From contig OW285190.1 of assembly GCA_935421135.1 (NCBI GenBank), forward strand, positions 5,853,501-5,917,500: a stretch of 64,000 nt of DNA, read 5' to 3'. Made by a program: the position numbers and the translations under genes. Source of the stretch: Bugulina stolonifera. Taxonomy: Eukaryota; Bryozoa; Gymnolaemata; Cheilostomatida; Bugulidae. The notes under the pieces are model-generated. The model worked only from the letters and a program-made list of their open reading frames with translations. It ran no database searches and was not told where the DNA came from. Shown here piece by piece: positions 1 through 12,682 of the stretch (positions are counted from its first letter, which is position 1; each line of letters opens with the position of its first letter).

Positions 1-152
1 CCCTTAATTCTCGTGGTTCCGCTGGATGTAGCCCGACCTACGCCGGATCTTCAACTAAAGACCGACCTCAGATCCAGAATAGACTGACGGTACTCAGTAG
101 TCAACTAGGCCGAGCTGGCCTACCCGTCCTCTCAGACAAACCACTTACTACC

Positions 153-2038
153 ATGACCCATAACCAAGAGCACCCGAGTTTGGGTGAGAAACCTACATTC
201 AATGGAGAAGGAGACGTAAACCTTTTCATTAGGAAGTTTAGACATGTAGCTCAAATCCATGGTTAGAACCCCCGGCATAGCCTCTTACACCTCCGAGAGG
301 CCCTCCAAGGTCCTACTCGAGACCTCGGGCAGGCCGACACAGTCGAAACTATCTTCACAACCCTACAGAATCAGTACGGCCTGACGGCCCCGGCCGCCCA
401 GAGACAGATCAAGTTTCTCAAACAAGGCCCACACCAATCCCTCCAGGAACATGCCGACCTGATTTGCAGACTAATAGTCATCGGATATCCCGACATGCCC
501 GAGTCGACCTTGGAGCGATGGTCGACTGAGGCGTATTGTAGAACCCTGTGCGACACCTCTTTGATGGAACACTTGATGATCACCAAACCGACTACCCTGG
601 GACGAACCATTAGAGACAGCCGCGCGTATTACGCAATCTGCAACCAATCACCAGGGGCCAAAACCCAAGAACTAGCCACCTGTGCAAAACGATCAATCAA
701 ACCACTTGCAGAAGACAAACCGGCCCGCTCTAAGGGGGGCATGCACACCAGAATCAGAGCCCACCCGAACCCAGGGGATGGCTGGACACCCGTAAGACGC
801 CGCCCACGCAAGAATGCATGTCGGCAGGTACAGCCGGTTTCTTTGGCAAACCAGTTTCATGCCCTGGAGGCCACGGAGCCCACACCCACTGGCCATTATT
901 TGGAGGGAACAGTGGCCGGACGGCCGACTCGGTTTTTGGTCGACACGGGTAGTAGCACTAATTTGCTGAATAAGAAGGTCCACGACCGACTACCCCCTAG
1001 CAAGAAGAAGAAAATGCGGCAGACAAAGTCGCATGGCCTGATGGCCGATGGGTCCCCTCTTCCCTTTGTAGGAGAAACTACACTACCGGTTAAATTTCCC
1101 GGACTTCCCCCGACCGAGGAAGACTTCTTGGTCGGAAAGATACATGAGGACGCCATCATGGGGCTCCCCTACCTACACAAAAACGAGTGTACCCTAACTT
1201 TCCAGGATCCTCAAGTCATCATGCACGGCAAACGCATCCCATGCAAAGACCGACACGGGCGACTCTTCCCCGGTCAGGTACAAACTGTACGACGAGAAGA
1301 CATACCACCTCATTCCGAGGTTATCTTCCAAGGGCGCCTCACGACCCCCACCGTACCAGCCACAGGAGCTGTAGAGCCCGTCAAAAACAGGCCTCTGTTG
1401 GCTAACAGCATTGGGGACACTGATCATGCAGGGCAGCTCCCTGTCCGCTGTATAAACCCAACGGGTCATACTCTCAGCCTCAAAACTGGGGCGACCATCG
1501 GCACATTTACCGAGGTCCAGACGGCCGAAATAGAAGCTCAACAAACAGCCTCCGAGGAGACCAACGCCTATACAGCGCGAACGGTTGCAAACTCCCCCGA
1601 ACCGCCCGATAAAGGGGGGTGGACCCCTTGAGTACGTGCCGGATCATCTACAGGAATTATACCAAAAGGCCCTTCCACAATGTGACACGACAAACGAACA
1701 ACAGAAGCTGAAGACTGTGTTGTGTCACTACTCCACAGCTTTCAGCACCAACGAAGATGACCATGAACAGACACACCTAGCCGAGCACACCATCCCAGAG
1801 GAGCCAGGAACTCGGCCTATCCGTCAACCCCCTCACCGACTCGGACCCGAGAAAGAGGCCGAGGCCGAACGGCAAGTCGAGAAGTTAGTACGTCGGGGAC
1901 TGATTGAACCGGCCGAAGGGGCCTAGAGCTCACCAGTCGTACTAGTAAGGAAAAAGGACGGTACCTGGCGGTTCTGTATCGACTACCGCAAACTGAATGC
2001 GGTGACCACTCAAGATGCATACCGTCGTCCCTTACACC
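153..2038 (+). pseudogene. Gypsy-type Gag-protease-RT fragment, disrupted
   Basis: This is the internal part of a Ty3/Gypsy LTR retrotransposon. The reading frame opens at ATG 153 with a Gag-like region. An in-frame TAG at 264-266 sits where TGG would fit. The frame then stays open to 1631 and holds an aspartic protease with the motif FLVDTGSS near 933-956. At a run of six G near 1612-1618 the frame must shift to continue into the linker and the reverse transcriptase start. A second TAG lies at 1924-1926, just before the RT motif [20 protein letters not shown]. The RT ends abruptly near 2030 after DAY, where LTR sequence follows, so the RT palm, RNase H and integrase are deleted. No zinc knuckle was recognised. 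The 5' LTR lies outside the window. A dead element by inspection; the Gypsy assignment is from protease and RT motifs. Confidence 0.8.
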
Positions 2039-2072
2039 TGACACTCATTATTATGTGTGCTTACATGTATAT

Positions 2073-4379
2073 CGGTTGTACTACATTACGGGGCGGGGGT
2101 TTGCCGGGGTCCGGTGCCGGGGTGAATCAAATTTGATTAAATTTTAATAAAAATAATTTATTTAAATTAAAATGAGTCAATAGTAACTTATTTATTTAAT
2201 TTTAACTCACCTAGTCACCAAAAGTGACTCACTGAACGAACGTCATTCCTGAAGACAAACCGGCCAAATAAAAATTGTTCATAGACAAGATAATCGAGTT
2301 AAGTAGACCTCAACAATCTCGTCAGCCGTTAGCCCGACGCCTTTGTGCAAACTAATTTTAACGTTTCCCGAATGCTTTTGTTGCCTATGACAACAGTCTC
2401 TACTTCCTGTCTCAACAAAGTTCTTGCTGAAATATTCTCATTCTACATGTACTTTTTGAGTACTTCTACTGTATTGATATTGTATCATATTCATTATGAA
2501 CTGCAGCACTGGTTAGTGAAGCTTCCATCTATATATGAATAGAGAGTAAAGGTTTAGCATCTTTGTTAACAGAGCTGTTGCCTGCTGAATGATCTTGCCC
2601 AGTTAGTAAGTAACAAAACATAAAACATTTTCATTCATTGGATTGTTATATTTAGTATTAAATTATTATTTACATCATTAGAGATAATATTATTTGATTA
2701 TTTTAAATAAGAATAAAAAAATATATATAATTATTGCAAGTGGCTTAATTCTTTTTTAGAATTAGTATTTAAAATAGTTAAAATGACAAAATCAAAATAA
2801 AATGATAATTAAAATCAAAGAAAAGCTCCAATGCATTCATCAGGCTTCCTCATTTTTAAATATTTTTGGTGTTGAGTGAGTACCCTTCCTACTCTTAGCT
2901 TGGGGGGTTCAATACATTCACGGCCAGACTCACTCTGAGAAGAAGATGACCCATATTTTAATTCTATCATATCTACTGTGTTGGAGGCCGTGTTCGATGT
3001 GGAATAAATGAGATGGGTACACAGTGCATGCAAAATATTTGAAACACTTCGACTTGTCTCCCTTGTTTTCCTGTCAATATCTAAAATGTTATATATCTTT
3101 GGGTAAACAGTAGTACTTTAGACTTTCTAATATAAAAATTTTTGCCACACATATTATTACTTATTTCTCATGTGTTATTTTATAAAACCTACTAATACTA
3201 AAATGGAAAGTACTTTGAACACCCATTTGATTCAAAAATTAAATTAACTAGGTTAGCGACCTCTCAAACTGCCTGTACATTTCGCTGGCCAGACTTTGTT
3301 TTTGTGTAGCTCTGGGTGCTAGTTAGTCTACTAGCAAAGAGAGTAAAAGGAAAGAGGGATCACTCCGGCCAAAAACTGTCCCTCCCCCGCCTCCAAACGC
3401 GGTCCAAATTAAGTAAGGAGTTGTGCCACCTTGTGTACAAATCCATTTTGGCTATTGGCGTTCCGCAGACCAATAGAAAGCGCTTATTTACAACGGCGCG
3501 GTATAAACCATCATTTATGTTTACGAGATATCAATACAGGATCGTAATTATGACAGCCGTTAAGTTGCGCGTTTAAGTCGAACAGCTATCCAGATTACCA
3601 GTAAGCAGATGGCGGGTAAGTGAATAGCGGAACGTCGGGACCGCCAAATTGGGCGTATTTGGTGAGACAGGGTATTATCATTGAGTGATCCCTCTTTCCT
3701 TTTACGCTCTTTGCTACTAGTAAAAAATCCTAACACAATAGCAAAATCCGAACAGTGAGTGGATAATATGGAAATCCGTCCGAATGCTCAAAAGGGAAGG
3801 ACAAATCCGAACAATTTGGATTTAATCCGAGTAGTTGAGAGCCCTGTTTTATGTATATAAATACTGTTTTCCATGTGCAGTTCATTTGTATTATTGGTAT
3901 ACTGGATGTGCAAGTTTTAACTATTTGTAGCTTACGACTTCATTCATTGCACATCCTATGCATGTTGTTAGTGGAATTAAACATTTAACCAAGAACAGGA
4001 AATCAGTACAGACTTTTTATGGACTAATATTATTATATAATGTTTAAACATAAGAAATAAATCTAAATATTTGTTCAGAGTTGAATTAATAATGTTTTTA
4101 GAATACTAATCAATCTGTTGTAGTGCATATAAAGTCTATCTGTATTATTTTGTGTTGTATTAGCCTAATAAATTTGATTATTAATGGATCAGAATTGCCA
4201 ACACAGGAAGTATGATAATGCAGGTATTGATACATGTGTCTGAATCCTGTTCCGACTAGGATACTCCTGATGTGTTTATTTTCCCTCTAATCAATCCATA
4301 GTTCTAAGCATCTGATCAAATTTGAGTCACCCCGGCACCGGACCCCGGCAAACCCCGGCCCCGTAATGTAGTACAACCG
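2073..4379. mobile_element. Non-autonomous Mutator-like DNA transposon (2.3 kb)
   Basis: The ends are near-identical inverted repeats of about 65 bp beginning CGGTTGTACTACATTACGGG. They are flanked by a perfect 9-bp direct repeat CATGTATAT (2064-2072 and 4380-4388). The solo LTR at about 30325-30335 carries the same site once, which serves as an empty-site control. A 9-bp target duplication is usual for MULE elements. The 2.3-kb interior is AT-rich and I find no transposase; it holds a smaller inverted-repeat element at 3328-3720. Family assignment rests on duplication length and is inference. Confidence 0.82.
3328..3720. mobile_element. MITE-like inverted-repeat element nested in the MULE-like element
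   Basis: Bases 3328-3365 (CTACTAGCAAAGAGAGTAAA...) are repeated inverted at 3683-3720 with one or two differences, giving terminal inverted repeats of about 38 bp around a 393-bp unit. No coding potential is convincing. The target duplication is not clear; a short CTA/TAG context occurs at both ends. Confidence 0.6.
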
Positions 4380-5018
4380 CATGTATATATCTGCTTGCAT
4401 TCTACCTTGTGTAACTTCTATATCATTGTATATATTTGTATGATTATTACTAAGTCTTTTAGTGCCTTTTATACCCATGTACAGAGGCCGGACCTCTCAG
4501 AATCACTTGATATTCATTTTGTACATGAATTGAATTATTATAAGCAACTTTTGTATAACCCGACCTATTTTGGGTTGGCCGTCGGGCTTCCAGCGGCCAT
4601 GTTGTTACGCAACTTCCGGACGACCCTATGTCGCCTTTTCCCGACACTACATCGGGCGGAAGTCCTCATACTATATAAAGGGCATTGTTTCACTGTTCAT
4701 TGTTTCAGTTTTCACTTGGCTTTCAATAAAGACACATCTATACTTGATACAGAGACTTTCACTTCCTTTTGTCAGGTCATTCGCTTAGCGAACCGCCTAC
4801 TAGGTCGGATCACTCTCTTTCAAAGTATAGTCTGAAGGTCAGACTTGGGACCAGATGGGTCGTCTCTGGTAGTTATTGGGCTACTGAGACCGCTCGATCT
4901 TTCATGTAATGAGAAGGCCTAGCACCACTCATAGGCACTTCAGTTTTGGGTCGGTAGTCGTCCAAGGACGACCGCACGAAATACCAGAAACCATTACAAT
5001 ATTATTATGTAACTGTAG

Positions 5019-8000
5019 ATACACACACATTTACTGATGGTACGACTATACAGATATGTTACAATGATACAGACCTAGATGGAGTAATATACAGTCCTGA
5101 GTATGACAGCACTGCCTACACAGCCACTGATATATCTTACATAGTGTTCTGTAATCTACCCAGAATATACTGGTTACATCTGGACTACATAGAAAAACTA
5201 CCTCTATCAAATGGGTGTGCGAGGAAAACCGGACTAAACTATTTACTAAGGGGAGAATCTGGTGCTGTTATTGGAACTGATGATGGGCATTGTGATAATG
5301 GAGCATATGTATGGAGAACTATTCTACATAATGAACCAACTGTCAGGATAATATTACCAGCAACTAGTGTCAGGACACCTACATTTAGAATAGAGTATAA
5401 AGGTGAGAATGAAAGTTGGCTGAGTAATTCAACTAAATACTTTTAAGTTGACCAACTCGACCTGATTCTCCAGGAAAGCGTCGCAATTTTTAAGTAAGAG
5501 TCCTGTGTATACTGGCGAGCAACCTGCTACATAGTAAACAGTTGTGACTCGAAGTTTAATTGAAGCCTCATTTGACATGTTGAGTATGCGTGCATAGACT
5601 TAACGGACCCAATTTCTTGGTACTAGAATATGCGTACTGTACTCGTATATATGTGGAAAAACAAACAGCAGTATTTTGCTGCAGATCATAGGCAGGTAAT
5701 CAAATGCAATTCATTTTGTTCTAAAATTTTCAAAAGAAAGAGACTGTGAGAACTATAATTCTGCCTGCACTGCCTGCCTGCATACTAACATACGCCTCTG
5801 CGAATATGTAGAATATGGGCTGTTGGATTGACAGATGATAAACAATTGGTTGGTTGGTAGATGAGTGATTACTTACAAGCTAAAGAGCCTTTTCACTTGT
5901 GTTGACTCAACCAGCTTTTCATCTATAATATCACTGTACATTGTACATGTACATTGTACATGTACATGTACATGTACATGCGCATCTTAAATGGCAATTA
6001 ACAGATTCATGGCCAACATTCTTCTTGGTCTTCATAGGCATATAATGTGTAAAACAATAATATTCTATTCAACAGTTTATACAACCATGTACTATATACA
6101 TGTATTATACAATTTTGTCTTTGCATGCAGTGTAAATCTGAGCTGTACTGTACATGTACCTATATTATTATGCATTTTGATGCTATGTCCTGAAAGCTCG
6201 TTGTAGAAAGTTTTAAATAGACGTTTTTGTTGTAGTGGCAAACTGTGCACCACCACACACTATCATATCACCTGCACGGCTTCCAATGGTAAGAGTGGTT
6301 GGGTGTGAAGATGGATACAGACTGTCAGGTGACCAACCATTGGATAGTTTCACATGTGACAATGAGACTGGGAGGTTAGAGTCTGAATCAGCTGTACCAA
6401 TGTGTCTCAGTGATTCAGTACCAGCGACTCCGATACTTCCTCCACAGTCTACAACACCAAAACTGTCACCCATGAATATGATATCATCAACAAGTAAGGA
6501 AGTATTAATTGATATATACAGTACAATGTAGCCTACTAAATGCAGATACATGTATACACATATTATCATGAGAAGTACCTATACCTTACATTAGTACTAT
6601 CAATAGCTTTAATGTAAATACTGCACTAAGATACAATGATGTCAGCAATAATATATTGTCAATGGATCTGTGAAAAATTGGGCTAAAATGCTTAGAAAGG
6701 AAAGGGCTCTTTGCACTCTCTCTGCTTCTCAAATTTGCAATAATAAATTCCACAGCGGAATTCATTTGTGAAAGGATACTTAGCTAATAGGTGGGTCTTG
6801 GGCCTTGATCAAACCTGAACAGTGGTATTCCAGAGGAACTCATGAGCAGCAGTTTCAGTGAAGATTTCTCGGTTCAAATAAGGTAGCTATGCACCTCAAT
6901 TCTAGCTTTTGTGACATTTTATGTAAGTACAGTACAAGAACCTGTATTGACTAATTAATAAGACCAATTGACTAATTGACTAATTGACTAATTGACTAAT
7001 TAATAAGACAGGTGCTAGCAGATAAAATGATCTCATTGGAGGAAACATAATATTGCAATGTATTATGACATAAGAACACTTTGTATACATTCTGTTTAAT
7101 CACACATGCACAATACATGTAAGTAGTAGCAAAAACATTTGGCTTTTCTTAGCAAATTCTTCCAAGTACTACTGTTTTGACTTCAATTCAGAATAAAAAT
7201 GCAGAATTTTTCAACTACATAATCCAGCAATTTGAAGTTTATATAATACTAAAATAATATAGATTTTACTAGAAAAACAATACATTAGAAAAATTTTTTA
7301 TTTTGCAATGACTATGAGATGGTGGCGGAGATTGGAAATCTTTGAACTTGTTATTATTGCAGTCTGGAAATTGCAGAATGTTTTAGTAAATTATTGCACC
7401 ATGCAGTAGAGCCTAAAAGCTGGACATTTCTATCTGCATCTTACAAGTACAACGCATATAGCTATAAATACACAAGTTTTCAAAACTATGTTGTATTATC
7501 ATATTATTGTATTATCGTATTATTGTATTATTGTAAGCATTGAAAGAATTGAAATTATTCAAGTAGATTTACAGTTTACATGTAGCTGCGGGTGGAAAAT
7601 AATAAGAATAAATAACTAAATATGAATATGTGGACCATGCTCAAATATATTAACATTTATCAATGCTCAATTTAATTGTACATGTACATTGTATACATGA
7701 ATAATAATGCTGTGTTAATAGCTACTGAGGTCTCTGCTGGAAATAAATTATAATTCCAATCAGCACATCCTAACCAACTAACTGATCCCCGACTGATTAT
7801 AAACTACATGTTACTGTAGGTGTGCAACTAAAACAAACTGATTGATTGTCTTTTAAATTGATTGACAGACAAAAGTATTTGACCTGTCAATGAATTTAGT
7901 GTAAAAGGAATTTTGTGGGAACAAAGAAATATAAATATTATTCCACTGAAGTAGGGCTTTTAGGGCACTTTCGGCATCAATGCGATGGAAGAGAAAATAA

Positions 8001-8685
8001 TACAATGGAATACGATGGAATAAATTTTCCAATAATGCGATGGAAATAATAATAAAAAATAATAAAAATAATATCGCATTATTGAATATTTATCGTATTT
8101 CCATCGCATTAATTTATATAAAAGTCACGCATTAATGCAATGGATGTTGTTATTTTTCACGTATTCTTGCCGAACACCTCTTAATTATGAGAAAGGCTAG
8201 GCTGGGAATTTCCAAATGAGCTCAAATAATAAAGTCAGTCAGATTACTTTAGATTTTCATCAGTTAGAGAACAAACCTTACAAATAATCCTACATAGCTC
8301 ACTACTCAGCATTTGAATGTTTAGCACTTTTTGCAGGCGCATTTTAAAATTCTATTTGAATGTTACAGAAATATCTGCAGCTTGTTGGTTGTTGGTTCAC
8401 TTGGTATCAAAATTAATCTTTGATCTACATGTCGTAACATTCAGTCCACATGTAAATAGTGCACATTTGTATACAGTAGTCAAATCTAGCGAAGGGATCT
8501 TCATGCAAACGAATTTACCTGCACAGTATTGTGCATTGACCACATTGACTATTGATCGATCAGATCATTATGTAATAGGCTGAAGAAAGCAATGATATTG
8601 ATAACAAAGACAGTTGAGTTAGTACGCTGATAACAAAGACGGTACAATAAGTAACATGTAGACTCTTTTATTTTCATTGAATGAA

Positions 8686-8733
<48 letters not shown>

Positions 8734-10448
8734 TAGTAGTCTGTATTTGCAGACAAGGTATGTACAATAGCTGTAGTAGGTTACTATTTACAACTGATAG
8801 CATAACAGACACAGTAGACTAGGCGAATTTGTATTAAATATTTCCTTGACTCCAAATGCAAAGGATCGTCGCATTGGGGAAAATAATAAATTTAACAAAA
8901 ATGATAATAAAATGTTATTATTTTAATAATTTATTCGATGCGTTCCCGAACGCCATCGCATTTTTTATTATTATGCGATCCATTACCGAACACCATCGCA
9001 TTTTTTCTACAATGCGATCCATTACAGAACGGGCCCGTATAATCCTTCGTATAATCCATTATAATACAATTAATGAATATAATGCGACGTAGCCGAATGT
9101 ACCCTTAATACCAAACAATGATAGCATAATTATAATTACATGTACAATATTATAGGCTAAGTAATACAGGTATAGAAATACTCAAATAAAAATGAAAGTC
9201 TGAACAAGTAAAGGAAATAATATTATAAAATAATGTTTAGGTATACAAAATGTCATACCAATACTGTACAATTATAATTATGTTACACAGAGTAATGCAC
9301 TGGAGTGTGTAAAGTGTAAAATCTCTGTTAACTCTGATTATGGGCTGCATATTATCCATTTATGAGTACGCATACTATGTTAAATATAGATATTAGCCAC
9401 ATATTAGCTATATTAATTTATAGAGTAACTTTAAATCAGCTTGACTATAATATAATCTTATGTGTTATAATCAAACTTACCAGATAGATTTTCACCTATC
9501 TGAAATATTAATGCTATCACCATTATTAGGTATTGCCAGGTATAGTTGTTTAAATATTATACATGCAATTTGGCTACTTTATCGTACAAATACATGTACA
9601 GTGTACATGTACATGTATGTAGATTAATTATGTAAGATGCTTTATGTTTGTAGTCACAGTGAGAGTTTGCATGCGTACATCCATAAAGAACACAAGTAGT
9701 TTAGATAAAAGAAACTAATGCCAATTAACTGCAGGCTTTTCAGGTTTGCATTGTGTTTTTAATACCAACTAACTCAAAGTGACAAACGTCTACCCCTACA
9801 TATATACATTTGTAGTCTACATAATATACATGTGCACCTAAATACCTTTATTGTAGATCGTAACAGAGAAACACTGACTACATGTGCTATGAAATATGGA
9901 GGGAGCACCACCTTAGGAGTGTCAGCTGGAGTACTTGGTCTAATAATTATTGTGAACGTAGTAGTGTGTGTCATCTGGAGAAGATCTGCTACTACCAGGT
10001 AACATAACATTATCTGTTAAATACTACGTGTAGTACAGAGTTTACATTGTATAGTATACATGAGACTGACCCTTATTCTTACAGGCAGAAGGAGTCACAG
10101 TACGTTAACAGGAGACAAACCAATCAATCAGCTACCAGTACAGGTCAGCATATTGATGGGTATGAGAGTTTAGACTTATATGGATTACAGAAAGACAGAG
10201 GTGAGGGTAAGTCCAATGTTATTACATGTATTTTTCGCTGCTCCCTCCCAATACCTACATGCATCTTATACCATTTTTAAATTTGTATAGAGGCTGCCCA
10301 CCAATACTCTACAGTGAATCTATCCTCGCAAACTCATGGAACTGAGTCTAACACAGACCAGACAGGAAATGATGTCACACCTGATACCAGAGTCTACATG
10401 AACAGTACATCTGACTATGTCAATGGAGGGATGGTTTCAAATAACTAA
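5019..10448 (+). CDS. Receptor gene A: CUB - Sushi - transmembrane - tyrosine-motif tail (5' incomplete)
   Basis: A type I membrane receptor, 353 codons visible. Exons: 5019-5402 (CUB-like domain, four cysteines, ending FRIEYKG), 6236-6493 (one Sushi/CCP domain with four cysteines, then a Pro/Thr/Ser linker), 9857-9998 (transmembrane segment LGLIIIVNVVVCVIW followed by RRSATTR stop-transfer residues), 10085-10206 and 10291-10448 (cytoplasmic tail, TAA). All junctions are GT-AG and the phases 1,1,2,1 agree. Tail tyrosines: QYVN, YESL, LYGL, QYSTV, VYMN, DYVN; the YxN ones resemble Grb2-type SH2 sites. The signal peptide exon is absent: upstream DNA is an LTR ending 20 bp before the first acceptor, so the 5' end either lies left of the window or was lost. 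A polyadenylation signal AATAAA lies at 10481-10486. Paralogue of gene C. Ligand unknown. Confidence 0.8.
7958..9108. mobile_element. DNA-transposon-like repeat in gene A intron
   Basis: A stretch of about 1.15 kb in the intron between the Sushi and transmembrane exons. It starts TTAGGGCACTTTCGGC and ends with an imperfect inverse, GCCGAATGTACCCTTAA. Both ends hold repeated GCGATGGAA-type and TTTCCATCGCATT-type words (7980-8165 and 8930-9090). Possible TTA target duplication. No transposase seen. The interior holds the TAG microsatellite. Confidence 0.45.
8688..8741. repeat. (TAG)n microsatellite
   Basis: About 17 near-perfect tandem TAG triplets with one TGG interruption near 8728. It gives a poly-threonine frame on the minus strand, which I take as an artefact. 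Confidence 0.9.
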
Positions 10449-11660
10449 GTAGTAACACATTGACCAAAGCAGTAAGTAGTAATAAATTAATTATCAAACA
10501 ATAACTTCACTTACAAGATATTAGGTAATTTCTAAGTGAGAATACACACTCATAGCTACCATTTCTTTACTAAGTGTAAACATGTTAGAGTTGTCTCCTC
10601 TCTAGAGAGAAGTGGAAAAGGAGAAGACAACCCTGTATACCGCATGGAATGCTGTTACCTATTTTTGCTGTTAAAGCAGCAAAGCATACATACTATTTTC
10701 GTATACAAGAGGTATGGCCAGTTTTCCATGATGTGTTAGTCTACACAGTAATGTCTTGTGGAATTGCGTTTCTGACTGCGCAAATGGGAATTCAAAGATC
10801 CTCGCATAGAGTAACATTACATACTCTGGTACAGTTCTTACAAATTATCATATTATTGTGTAAATATACAAGTAAAATAAAGAAGAATTAATTTTTTTAA
10901 ATATATCATTTCATACATGTACAACTAGTAGTTTTAGATTATGTTCAGAAGTTGTCTTCTCTCTGTGTCATACTGTAGCGGAGTCCTCCTTCTGTGTCAT
11001 ACTGTAGAGTTGTTTTCTCTCTATATTATAAATTTATACTATGTTTGTACTGCACTGCAGAGTTTTCTTCTCTCTATCCACTGCAGCAAATAATTGTTTA
11101 TTTCTCAATAAAATGGTGCAAGTCTGGACATTAATTTGAGTTTGTACAATAATTTGGAGTCATCTTCTCTATACACTACATTGCAGAGTCATCCTTCATT
11201 CATATGACATCATAGAACAGTATTGTCATTTTCGCAACACTGTAGTGTTATTGCCTTGCTTTATAAAATCTTAGACTCCAAATTTCCTTATATATGGGAA
11301 GTTATCCTCTTTCCATATGGTGATGCATGTATTTTAGAGCTACATGAATCTTTCTCCACATGCATGTACGGCACCAAATTGGCTGCCTCTATAATATACT
11401 ACAATATACATGTACAATGTACATGTAGTTCATGCAGCATGTATTTGTATCTGTTTATTGTACAGTTGGTTAGTTTGAATTACTGGAATTATACATGTAC
11501 ATTGCATGTATACACAGTAGCAGCAGCTATATGTACTACTTAAGGGTGTCATATATGTAGTTAACACTAAAAGATGTCAGAAGGAAGTACAAGTGGATAG
11601 TTTACAAAGATTAGTTAAGGTGCCTCTGGGTGAGAGAAATGTGCTTCAAACAATAACACA
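10449..11660. other. Gene A 3' flank with dispersed GTTGTCTTCTCTCTAT-like words
   Basis: No gene is supported here. The stretch carries several spaced copies of a word like GAGTTGTCTTCTCTCTATAC (near 10585, 10945, 10995 and 11060). Similar words occur downstream of genes B and C and form true tandem arrays at 33193-33333 and 43800-44340. There are also TGTACATGTACA palindromes near 11405. It ends at the left border of the polymerase element. Confidence 0.5.
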
Positions 11661-12205
11661 TGAGTAGTATAGTCAGTGCAGATCTGCACAGACACCCGGT
11701 CATTTCCGCGTCTTATTAGCCCTAGATCCAAAAACTCCCCGGGCGGACGACCACCCCACCCGTCCTCTCGCCCCCTCCCTTTCCCTAAACCTCACTCTAT
11801 GTGCAAAGCCCTAGAACCTACCCCCCGATCGCGGGTGGGGTTTCAAAAACCTCATCGGCTGTTCCGTAGAACCCAGTCTAAAGAGCAAACCCCTCGCCCG
11901 GTCCCACGGCTCGGGCGAGGGGGCGCGCGCGTACGCGCGCGCCCCCCCGCCCCGCGAACCCCACCCGTCCTCCCTCCACCCGTCCCCGCCCCTCCCCACC
12001 CCTCCCCACCCCAAACCCCTCCGCCTCGCCCTCCGCCTCGCTGCGGTTCTCGTTCGCGAGTCCAGCCGTGGCCCCACGCCGCCGTCCCCCCGCCCATCCC
12101 CCGCCCCTCCCCCGCTCTCCCGCCCCAACGACCCGTCGCTACCCTCGCGGGCGGACCGTCGGCTGGAGTAGGGTGAAGCGAAGGAAAATACGGGTTAGAG
12201 TAATG
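11661..12205 (+). repeat. Left terminal inverted repeat (545 bp)
   Basis: This repeat matches the reverse complement of 20801-21323 nearly base for base. The only sizeable differences are two extra short segments in this copy (about 10 bp in a CCCTCCCCAC repeat near 11997-12006 and 12 bp in a CCTCCGCCTCGC duplication near 12023-12040), which account for the 22-bp length difference. The tip begins TGAGTAGTATAGTCAGTG, followed by the 14-bp palindrome GTGCAGATCTGCAC (11676-11689). A 28-bp alternating G/C palindrome centred on GTAC lies at 11919-11946. The inner half is pyrimidine-rich. The frames open through it are by-products of base composition. Confidence 0.93.
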
Positions 12206-12615
12206 ATAGGCTACATCCGTGCGGAGTGTCCGTGCAGAGTTTACGACGCTGACTATACTACTATAAGAAACTTACCGAGTGGTGGTGGTGCTTCCGGATG
12301 ATTTCTTCGCCGGGGACTGTTGAGACTGAACTGGTCGGGGTGACACCGCACTCGCGCGCTCCTCCGTTCGAGCGCCCCCGGACCTTCGATGAAAGACTCG
12401 CGTCTTAACCCTCATTTTCCCCGGACCCTCCCCTAGGGAAATCACCCGTCCCCGTGACGAGTGGCGAGGGAAAGTGAAGGCGGTGGCTCTTCCGCGCTTC
12501 AAACCGTGGACTTCGCGAGGAGGTTAGCCGACGACATCATCGCTCGGAGGGGTAGAAATAGAAATAGATAAACGGGATAGATGGATGCTTGTCTTCTCAT
12601 CGCCATCATCATCAC

Positions 12616-12682
<67 letters not shown>

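Larger units (their letters stand above)
2039..4998 (+). repeat. LTR of the left Gypsy element, split by a DNA transposon
   Basis: This LTR occupies 2039-2072 and 4389-4998; the middle is a later transposon insertion. It matches, inverted, the solo LTR at 29723-30393 over most of its length. It has a TATA box (TATATAAA, 4673-4679 area) and a polyadenylation signal AATAAA at 4725-4730, and ends in CCATTACA at 4998. Weaker similarity to the other copy continues some 25 bp left of 2039, so the true LTR start may lie a little upstream. The LTR end is only 20 bp from the splice acceptor of the first visible exon of receptor gene A. Confidence 0.8.

Noticed and set aside
8549..8812. Frame with a poly-threonine run
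   Set aside because: Product of the (TAG)n microsatellite.
11676..12176. Long proline/arginine-rich open frames in both TIRs, on both strands
   Set aside because: They follow from the GC-rich low-complexity TIR, are mirrored at the right end (20835-21308) and differ between ends because of the 22-bp length changes.
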